Assembly (NCBI GenBank): GCA_013151835.1
Contig: JAADHK010000045.1
Coordinates: forward strand, 17,661 to 81,660
Source of the DNA: Deltaproteobacteria bacterium
GTDB lineage: Bacteria > Desulfobacterota > Desulfobacteria > Desulfobacterales > Desulfosalsimonadaceae
Direction: 5' to 3'
DNA length: 64,000 nucleotides
A program made the position numbers and the translations under genes. Shown piece by piece: positions 48,236-54,766 of this stretch. Position 1 is the stretch's first letter, and the number at the start of each line of letters is the position of its first letter. The notes under the pieces were generated by a model. The model did not search any database. It was given only the letters and a program-made list of their open reading frames with translations, and was not told where the DNA came from.

Positions 48236-48661
48236 TTAATGTTTCGACTTGGGCGGACTTACCAGGGCTTCTCCGGAAAGCACTATCGTGCCGTCCTGAT
48301 TTGAACAAGTGGTCTTTAAGCGCAACCTGTTTTTAGCTTCAATTTTTTCCGCAACCTCGACCCTTGCCGTGATCGTGTCACCTATATAGACAGGAGCCAG
48401 AAAATTGAGTTCCTGTTTCATATAAATCGTTCCCGGCCCCGGCAGAATTGTGCCTAAAACAGTTGAAATAAATGCGGCGCTCAGCATGCCGTGGGCGATT
48501 CTCTTTTTGAAAAATGTATTTTTTGCATAGGTTTCATTTATATGCGCCGGATTAAAGTCACCGCTCACTCCGGCATAGGCATAAATATCCGACTCCGCGA
48601 TGGTTTTTGCAAATTCCGCAAAATCCCCGATTTTGATCTGATCCATGCTTTTTCCGATCAT
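48236..48661 (-). CDS. phaJ: (R)-specific enoyl-CoA hydratase, MaoC-like
   Basis: Hydrates trans-2-enoyl-CoA to (R)-3-hydroxyacyl-CoA, linking beta-oxidation to PHA synthase. The 141-residue hot-dog protein has the catalytic Asp and His in SGDFNPAHIN and the hydratase-2 motif RIAHGMLSAAFISTVLG, then LPGPGTIY, all as in PhaJ of Aeromonas. It lies upstream of the CoA-transferase gene in the same direction. A general MaoC dehydratase is the alternative; the PHA neighbourhood favours PhaJ. Confidence 0.88.
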   Translation of the reverse strand: MIGKSMDQIKIGDFAEFAKTIAESDIYAYAGVSGDFNPAHINETYAKNTFFKKRIAHGMLSAAFISTVLGTILPGPGTIYMKQELNFLAPVYIGDTITARVEVAEKIEAKNRLRLKTTCSNQDGTIVLSGEALVSPPKSKH

Positions 48662-48714
48662 GATAATTCCCTTTGTTTAAATTTAATATTTTCCCAAGAA
48701 ATCATGTAATCATA

Positions 48715-48820
48715 GTGCAGGCCGGGAGGGGACAAGATGCAAGGCATCTTTCAGTGAGCTATACTTTTTTGTATGCGAACTGAACGATAACACCGCAGCT
48801 TGTTCCCTCCCGGCCTGCAC
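48715..48820. repeat. Perfectly terminal-inverted palindromic element, unrelated tips
   Basis: GTGCAGGCCGGGAGGG at 48715-48730 is the exact reverse complement of the last 16 bases, 48805-48820. Inner ACAAG/CTTGT arms also pair, and the centre TATACTTTTTTGTATG resembles that of the element at 45959-46080. No target duplication seen. It ends one base from the TAA stop of the double-GAF gene, so it may act as a transcription terminator or mRNA 3' shield. Confidence 0.75.
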
Positions 48821-48821
48821 T

Positions 48822-49868
48822 TTAGAACCACATGCGGTGGCTCCATATATCCTCCTCAAGGCTCTTCTTGTCATTCTGGAGCGCAAGATACATGGACGCG
48901 TTCTGGATGGCGAGTCCGCCCTGCCGGGCCAGTGCATTGACCATCATCAGCATTTCTTCCGACACTTCCATTTGAACGCTGCTGTAAAGCCGCATGACAC
49001 CGATGACTTTATCGCCGGAAAGAATGGGTACCCACAGCATGGAGGTAATGCCCTCTTTAAGGGCCTCCTTTTTATACTTGATGCGTTCATCTGTGTTCAC
49101 ATCTTCGATCACCACTGTTTTACTGTCTTCTATGAATTGCATTCCCTCATGGGCATCAACCGGTCCCCTGTGCAGAAAGGCTTCACTCAACCCATAGCTG
49201 GACACAAGATCGAGAGTGTCTTTTTCCCTGTTATACAACCGAATAGTTACGCCTTTAAGATCGAGTGCCCTGGCGATATCCTCGGTCAGAATATGAAGAA
49301 TCTTTTTAATGTCCAGGCTGGCATTGATGTTATTAGTAAGGTTTAAAAAAACCTGCGCATTTTTATAGATCCGGTCAAGAAGACGTGCCCGCTCAATGGC
49401 CATCCCGCCGTGCTCTGCCAGCGCGGATAAAAATTTGATTTCATCTTTTGTGAATTTTCGCTCTTGTGCCGTATATAGAGACAAGATGCCAATGGTTCTA
49501 TTGCTGACCATGACCGGAACCGTCAGTATTGAAGCGATCCCCTCGGCCTTTTTTTCTTCATGATGCTCCAGGCGGGGATCTGTTGTCGCATCCGTAAATG
49601 CCAGAAAGCCGCCTTTTAGTATGGCTTTTACTATTTTTTTGGATTGGATCGGGCTGGCATGCAGATACCGGTCGGAAAGGCCCTTCTGGGCAACCGGGAC
49701 GAATACATCTTTCTTCTGATCCGCCAGATACAGACAGGCTGCTTTTCCAGCCATCGTTTCGATTGCGCTTTCGACAATCAGCTTTAATATGTCTTCTTTG
49801 TTACGGGCAGTGCCAAATGCCTTGCTGACGTTTATAAATGCGTTAAAATAATCTTTGTTCCGGGACAT
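48822..49868 (-). CDS. Protein with two GAF domains
   Basis: Two tandem GAF modules (about residues 15-165 and 180-330) fill the 348-residue protein; hallmark stretches are GIASILTVPVMVSNRTIGIL and GITSMLWVPILSGDKVIGVM. No enzymatic or DNA-binding output. Each half resembles the single-GAF protein at 34566-35198, so gene duplication is likely. It lies between the phaJ and phaC genes in the same direction, which hints that it senses a signal for PHA metabolism, but that is only context. Confidence 0.85.
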   Translation of the reverse strand: MSRNKDYFNAFINVSKAFGTARNKEDILKLIVESAIETMAGKAACLYLADQKKDVFVPVAQKGLSDRYLHASPIQSKKIVKAILKGGFLAFTDATTDPRLEHHEEKKAEGIASILTVPVMVSNRTIGILSLYTAQERKFTKDEIKFLSALAEHGGMAIERARLLDRIYKNAQVFLNLTNNINASLDIKKILHILTEDIARALDLKGVTIRLYNREKDTLDLVSSYGLSEAFLHRGPVDAHEGMQFIEDSKTVVIEDVNTDERIKYKKEALKEGITSMLWVPILSGDKVIGVMRLYSSVQMEVSEEMLMMVNALARQGGLAIQNASMYLALQNDKKSLEEDIWSHRMWF

Positions 49869-49909
49869 TTTTTATCTCCTCATATCAAGAAATGATTCTT
49901 TATTATATT

Positions 49910-51082
49910 TTATGATTTGTTAGGTATTGATTTGGCTGGTGTTCTCTTTTTGCGGGTCGGCTTCTTTTTTTTAATTATTTTTTTTGTTTTGCTTTTGTCG
50001 TGTTCGGCAAGCCATGAGATGATTTTTGGCGTAAATTCACTCTGGCTTTTTGATGAAACGTAGATGCCGATATGGCCGGTCATCAGGCGCAGGTCCTCCA
50101 CGTCTTGGGTCCCCACCCTGGATGTCAATAAATTGCAGGCGCCCGGGGGGACAAGATGGTCGAATTGTCCATATATATTTAAAAGCGGCATGGTAATATT
50201 CTTCAAGTCAACCCGCCTGCCGCCCAATTCCAGTTTGCTGTTGATCAATTTATTTTTCTGATAGCAGTCCTTGACGAACTGACGAAATGTTTCTCCCGGC
50301 ACGTCAGGGCTGTCAAATATCCATTTTTCCATGCGGACAAAATTTTCAACAAAATTTTTGTTGTCCATGTTTTCAACAAAGCCAACGTATTTATCAATCA
50401 TAAGGCGTGCGGGATTCAGGAGCAGAAACCCAAAATTCATTAGATCCCCCGGCATGTTGCCATGGGCTTCCACGATTTTATCCACGTTTACATCGCGCAT
50501 CCAGATATGCAGCAAACCCTCATTTGTATCAAAATTGGTGGGAGTCACGGTTGTAATCAGATTTTTAATTTTTTCGGGGTGCAGCGCCGAGTACATGACG
50601 CAAAAAGAGCCGCCCATGCAGATGCCCATGAGATTGATCTGGTCAATACCACGTTTTTCACAAATAAAATCAACCATGTCATCCATATAACCATTCACAT
50701 GATCATCAATGGTTAAAAAACGGTCCTTGCGGCGGGGATACCCCCAATCGATCATGTAAAGATCAATGCCGGCATCCATGAAACGTTTCACAACACTTCG
50801 ACCGGGCTGAAGGTCCAGCATGGTTTCCCGGTTGATCAATGCATACACGACAAGCAAGGGGGTCCTGATTGTCCGGGATGAACGGGATCGCGCTTTTGTT
50901 TCATAATGCTTCAGTTTTACCCGGTCCACCTGGTGAACCACCTCATAGGGAGTAGCCGCAATCCGGGTATCCAGTTTTTCAAGCAATATATCGGAAGCCT
51001 TGGTCGCCCTGGTTTGTGCTTTTTCCGCGTCTTCCGCAAGCTTTGCCAGGATGGAATCCACTTTGATTTTGGGCTTTCCCAC
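49910..51082 (-). CDS. phaC: Class III polyhydroxyalkanoate synthase subunit PhaC
   Basis: Polymerises (R)-3-hydroxyacyl-CoA at the granule surface. The 390 residues show the synthase lipase-like box GICMGG with Cys155, Asp308 in GQFDHLVPP and His337 in TGHIGIY, the expected catalytic triad. The size (~40 kDa) and the linked phaE indicate class III. The last ~28 residues are highly basic (KKIIKKKKPTRKKR), an addition not needed for catalysis that could bind nucleic acid or granules. A palindromic element sits between phaE and phaC. Confidence 0.93.
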   Translation of the reverse strand: MGKPKIKVDSILAKLAEDAEKAQTRATKASDILLEKLDTRIAATPYEVVHQVDRVKLKHYETKARSRSSRTIRTPLLVVYALINRETMLDLQPGRSVVKRFMDAGIDLYMIDWGYPRRKDRFLTIDDHVNGYMDDMVDFICEKRGIDQINLMGICMGGSFCVMYSALHPEKIKNLITTVTPTNFDTNEGLLHIWMRDVNVDKIVEAHGNMPGDLMNFGFLLLNPARLMIDKYVGFVENMDNKNFVENFVRMEKWIFDSPDVPGETFRQFVKDCYQKNKLINSKLELGGRRVDLKNITMPLLNIYGQFDHLVPPGACNLLTSRVGTQDVEDLRLMTGHIGIYVSSKSQSEFTPKIISWLAEHDKSKTKKIIKKKKPTRKKRTPAKSIPNKS

Positions 51083-51110
51083 GTTGACTCCTTATACAAT
51101 CATCAAAATT

Positions 51111-51270
51111 GATGGCGTCGTAAAAAGTCCCATCTACTGCGTTGTAGCGGGTCGCGAAATGCTCGGAATACTATATGTATGCCTCCGCTTTCGCGCGACA
51201 CCACTACGCCTTGTATATGGAACTTTCTACTTAGCCATCGTAACCGGGGGCCTGACTTTTTACGAGTCCG
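51111..51270. mobile_element. Palindromic MITE-like element, copy 2, with 8-bp target duplication
   Basis: 160 bp starting GATGGCGTCGTAAAAAGTCC and ending GACTTTTTACGAGTCCG, nearly identical to the copy at 44695-44853. Both flanks carry TCAAAATT (51103-51110 and 51271-51278). The right octamer contains the TGA stop of phaE. It lies in the 188-base gap between phaE and phaC, so the hairpin is transcribed within the synthase operon if the two genes share a promoter. Confidence 0.85.
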
Positions 51271-52170
51271 TCAAAATTTATCCTTAAATTTTTTTTCCAG
51301 CACACGCAGCCGTTTCTTTGTCACATAAAGCTCCTTATATAATTCATCCAGTTCCTTTTGGGTTGGGATTGCAAGCGATTGCAAAATATCGCCCATAACC
51401 TCTTCCCTTTTGGATTTATATTCCATGCTTGCCTCTATGACACGGTTTAATACAATAGAATATTCCCTGGTTTGGAACAAAGTCATGTAATGACCTTCAA
51501 GTATTTTTATCCAGAGACGATAATAATCGCCCGGACTGTCCGGCAGTTCTCCTTTTTTCATTTGTTCAGATAGCTGTTGCTGGAGTACCTTAAGGGATTT
51601 TTCAATGGGCAGGTAGAGTACAAAAAGAAACTCGGAAAGTTTTGTTTGAAATACGTTAAAGGCATCCTGGGCTTTATGGAAGCGCTCGATATGAAACCGG
51701 TTTAAACCGAGTTGGGGGATATTGAAGTATTGTTGAAATTCTTTTTCATATATTTCGCCCCAGGCCTGAAATATCTCCTGGTCAAGATTCTCAAATTGGT
51801 ATGCTTTGGTTTTCGCGTTGATCCGGGCAGTCTTTGCCAGCCACTGGCTGCTGAAATTCGAACATGAATCCCAGGTGGAGCGGATCACTTTTAAAAACAG
51901 GTCCGGTAATACATCCACTCCCTTTAATAATATGGCAATGCCTTCCGGTTCTGAAAACACCTGGCTGATCGTTTGAAACGACTGCATGAAAGTTTGCAAA
52001 GATTCTTCGGGGGCCGTCCTTTTTTCCTTTTCAGGTCCGAGGCCGGGGGACGGGTTTTGAGAGGCATCCATCCACGATTTGGCCCAGGTTCCCCATAAAT
52101 CCGTTGAGGTTTTCATCCACTGGGCGACAACACTCTCAATCCCCTTGGTATTGTCCTGATCGTCACTCAT
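51271..52170 (-). CDS. phaE: Class III PHA synthase subunit PhaE
   Basis: Non-catalytic partner that activates PhaC. The 299-residue protein is almost all helical, with Trp/Met-rich N-terminus (VAQWMKTSTDLWGTWAKSWM) and a long C-terminal coiled coil (ELDELYKELYVTKKRLRVLE), the features used to recognise PhaE, whose overall conservation is low. Its position immediately upstream of phaC supports the name. The stop codon overlaps the target duplication of a palindromic element. Confidence 0.88.
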   Translation of the reverse strand: MSDDQDNTKGIESVVAQWMKTSTDLWGTWAKSWMDASQNPSPGLGPEKEKRTAPEESLQTFMQSFQTISQVFSEPEGIAILLKGVDVLPDLFLKVIRSTWDSCSNFSSQWLAKTARINAKTKAYQFENLDQEIFQAWGEIYEKEFQQYFNIPQLGLNRFHIERFHKAQDAFNVFQTKLSEFLFVLYLPIEKSLKVLQQQLSEQMKKGELPDSPGDYYRLWIKILEGHYMTLFQTREYSIVLNRVIEASMEYKSKREEVMGDILQSLAIPTQKELDELYKELYVTKKRLRVLEKKFKDKF

Positions 52171-52307
52171 TGTTTATCCTTTCCAATAAATCACAAGGCC
52201 TGGCAACAATGACGGGAAGAAGCGTGAATCCCGTGAAGCAATTGATAAAGAACAGCTTAACTTATTTTTGAATGAATGCCAAATATTATCCAAAAATATT
52301 TAATGAC

Positions 52308-52352
52308 AAAAAAGGGGCAGAGAAGTTTTAAATAAAATTTCCCTGCCCCTTT
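52308..52352 (-). terminator. Terminator after phasin gene 2
   Basis: AAGGGGCAG and CTGCCCCTT form a strong stem around an AT-rich loop. Read on the minus strand it ends in TTTTTT, 28 bases beyond the phasin stop. It separates the phasin transcript from phaE. Confidence 0.75.
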
Positions 52353-52379
52353 ATCCGTCCTGGTAAAACACCTGCGGGT

Positions 52380-52676
52380 CTATTTACCCTTACCTTTGGC
52401 AGCGCTGGAAAAATAACCTTCAAGATCCTTAAAGCTGTCATCAAGGGCTTTTTTATAGTCGTCCCGAGCTTTTTTGCACATGTTCAGCCACCCGTTAACA
52501 GCATCCTTTGTTTGCTGCGGAAGGGCCGGATTCTGCTCAATAAAAGTGGTGCCGAATGTTTCCGCCTGGTCCTGCACCATCGTGATGGTGCTGTAGACGT
52601 TGCTGAAAGTGGCTTTCTGAAATTCAAAGAGTTGTTTTGCCATTTGTGTCATGTCCGTCATTTTTGGTATGTCCAT
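52380..52676 (-). CDS. Phasin-like PHA granule protein 2
   Basis: A 98-residue, wholly helical protein (QLFEFQKATFSNVYSTITMV; TKDAVNGWLNMCKKARDDYK; DDSFKDLEGYFSSA) with the alternating amphipathic pattern of phasins. It is related to the 86-residue protein at 45648-45908. GGAGG precedes the ATG. Its promoter is a near-consensus sigma-70 promoter with a TGCA-N-TGCA operator, so strong but PhaR-repressible expression is expected. Confidence 0.8.
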   Translation of the reverse strand: MDIPKMTDMTQMAKQLFEFQKATFSNVYSTITMVQDQAETFGTTFIEQNPALPQQTKDAVNGWLNMCKKARDDYKKALDDSFKDLEGYFSSAAKGKGK

Positions 52677-52762
52677 GGGAACCTCCTTGCTTGTGTTTGC
52701 CGTGTTTATCGCAACGGCGGTTTAGTTTTGTCGGCATATGCCGATCCTGATTTTTTTACCAA

Positions 52763-52811
52763 ATTATATAGCGGGCTGATTATTGTTGTCAAGTATTTTT
52801 TTTGCAATGCA
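52763..52811 (-). promoter_or_regulatory. Near-consensus promoter with PhaR-type operator for phasin 2
   Basis: On the minus strand: operator TGCATTGCA (52803-52811), then TTGACA (52787-52792), an 18-base spacer and TATAAT (52763-52768). Both hexamers are perfect sigma-70 consensus. The operator's place relative to the -35 matches the depolymerase and phasin 1 promoters. Confidence 0.7.
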
Positions 52812-53057
52812 AAATTTATATAAGCTTGATAATAAAGATAAATTAAAAAATATTATCAAATCATAATAAACAATTTAAAACCCAAATTTTTTCAGAGACC
52901 CTGTAACATACCCGCCCGTTTTTACCGGCATTATTATTAAATAGAAATATTTGATTTAAATACAGATAGTTTTAATAAATTATTTTATAGTTTCAACGTA
53001 AAATATCACCGGTAAACGGGCAAATTTTACCTGGTTGTTTGCCGGTCAGGTTTTTAT

Positions 53058-53098
53058 TGCAATGCCCACTTGCTTTTCTTTAAATCATAATATATATA
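53058..53098 (+). promoter_or_regulatory. Promoter with imperfect PhaR-type operator for the PhaC-like gene
   Basis: TGCAATGCC (53058-53066, one mismatch to TGCA-N-TGCA) precedes TTGCTT (53070-53075) and TATATA (53093-53098) with a 17-base spacer. It lies about 80 bases before the ATG at 53179. A weaker match than the other three. Confidence 0.45.
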
Positions 53099-53178
53099 TG
53101 TAAATCTATGGCTAACAATAGAATTAAAGCCTTGCCCGCAGCTCTCTTTAATGAAGTGCAATATAAAAGAGGATTTCT

Positions 53179-54747
53179 ATGCCTGCAAATTCATCCCAAA
53201 ACGATTTAAAAGCCTGCAACCATCCGGAAAAGTCACTTTGGGACCATCAACTAAAGGTCGCCTCTACCTCGCAATATCTGGCCCAGATAGCATTTGATTA
53301 CTGGAGCGGCCTTGTCAGATATCATACCGACTTTCTTAATTCCTTTTTCAAATCCGTTGGATATTTTAGTGTTGCGGAATCAAAAAAGGCCTTTAGTCTC
53401 CAGCCGTGGTCCGCCCTGCCGGCCTATGCGGAACTTTTATCCATCAACGTTGAGCTGGCGCAACAAACCATGTCGAGCAGCACTGATACTGTTGTCGATT
53501 ATCATATGTCTGAAATCAACAATGCCTTCGCCTCGCTTATGGCCACGTTTAATGGCAGCGGCCAGGGCGATATTTATGAATACATCCGCTCAGTGGCAGG
53601 CGTACTAAATGCGGTGTCCGTTGAATTTCCGAAGGAAATTAAAAATATTGCAGCCGAGTTCGGGTATGACTTTAACAACGGGCAATATGAAAAAATTGCA
53701 GAGAGTGACCGATTTTATTTATATCAGGTGCTTCCCAATGAACCGGGCATCGATATAAGAAACAACGGCAAGCCGATTCTTATTGTTCACCCCTATGTGC
53801 TCGGCGCGGATATTCTTGCGTTTCTCCCGGGTGAGAAAAAGAGCTATGTGCATTGTTTCGCCAACCAGGGCATTCCTACCTATGTACGCATCCTGAAGGA
53901 TATCAACATGAATCCTGCAGTCCAGATCATTACACTGGAGGATGACATCCGGGATACAAAGCGCTTTTGCGAAATCATCGTAAAAAAGCACAATCGAACA
54001 ATGACATTAAACGGTTACTGCCAGGGCGGCTTGATTACGCTCTGCAATATTCTTTCAGGCAAGCTTGACGGACTCGTCGATACCCACATCACCTGTGTTG
54101 CCCCCATCGACGGATCCCGGAGCAAGGGCTTCGGCCATTTTCTGAGGAATCTGCCGGACCGCTTCAATGACCTGGCATACGGGACAAAACGGCTGCCGAA
54201 CGGGAACACGGTGGCCGACGGCGACCTGATGGCATTTGTATACAGACTGAAAAGCATTAAGGATGAATATCCGTTGATCGCTTTTTATCGAAGCCTGGCG
54301 ATGTCCGGTCACCTTCAAAAAAAAGGCGCACGGCTCAGCAAGACCGCCGCAGCAATCAATTTTTGGTTGAGTTCCCAGAGACACGACCTGCCCATGGAAA
54401 TTACCAGGCTGAGTTTTGCCTCTTATAATACACCCATTTCCGGGGACGGCACCCTGCCGTTTCCGGCATTTAATCGAAAATTAAACATGAAATATTTTGA
54501 TAAAAAAAAGATCAAGTGGCTTATCTGTTATGGCGAAAGCGATTCGCTTGTGGAAAAGGAATGTGCCCTGGCGCCGCTCGATTATATCAAAGCCGAAGCC
54601 ACGCCGTTTCCAAAAGGGCATGTGGCCATTGCCACGTCCTGGTCCCTGCCAACATCGGCCTGTGCCTTGCACACCCGATTCGGCAAGGGGTATCGCGGTC
54701 CGGTACGTTTTCAGCTGGATATGGAGCAGGAAAAATATCAACTTTAA
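53179..54747 (+). CDS. PhaC-like alpha/beta hydrolase with GYCQGG box
   Basis: 522 residues. The first ~150 are helical and phasin-like (WDHQLKVASTSQYLAQIAFD; LLSINVELAQQTMSSS), followed by an alpha/beta hydrolase with the synthase-type nucleophile elbow GYCQGG (Cys281), a distal Asp in CYGESDSLVEK and His in FPKGHVAIA. It resembles PHA synthase but differs from the class III PhaC in this island in length and N-terminus. It could be a second synthase, a hydrolase or a granule-associated regulator. It is followed after 19 bases by a DUF3141 gene, with which it must be co-transcribed. A PhaR-like operator lies upstream. Confidence 0.78.
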   Translation: MPANSSQNDLKACNHPEKSLWDHQLKVASTSQYLAQIAFDYWSGLVRYHTDFLNSFFKSVGYFSVAESKKAFSLQPWSALPAYAELLSINVELAQQTMSSSTDTVVDYHMSEINNAFASLMATFNGSGQGDIYEYIRSVAGVLNAVSVEFPKEIKNIAAEFGYDFNNGQYEKIAESDRFYLYQVLPNEPGIDIRNNGKPILIVHPYVLGADILAFLPGEKKSYVHCFANQGIPTYVRILKDINMNPAVQIITLEDDIRDTKRFCEIIVKKHNRTMTLNGYCQGGLITLCNILSGKLDGLVDTHITCVAPIDGSRSKGFGHFLRNLPDRFNDLAYGTKRLPNGNTVADGDLMAFVYRLKSIKDEYPLIAFYRSLAMSGHLQKKGARLSKTAAAINFWLSSQRHDLPMEITRLSFASYNTPISGDGTLPFPAFNRKLNMKYFDKKKIKWLICYGESDSLVEKECALAPLDYIKAEATPFPKGHVAIATSWSLPTSACALHTRFGKGYRGPVRFQLDMEQEKYQL

Positions 54748-54766
54748 AAAAGGGTGGGTGACGAAG

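Larger units (their letters stand above)
52677..53178. promoter_or_regulatory. Divergent control region between phasin 2 and the PhaC-like gene
   Basis: 502 bases, very AT-rich, without a gene. It holds two outward-facing promoters, each with a TGCA-N-TGC box upstream of the -35, listed separately. The middle (about 52830-53040) shows only AT-rich sequence with no clear structure. Confidence 0.6.

Noticed and set aside
54497..54766. Long N-terminal extension of the DUF3141 protein
   Set aside because: It overlaps the PhaC-like gene in another frame, and a good start with ribosome binding site exists at 54767.
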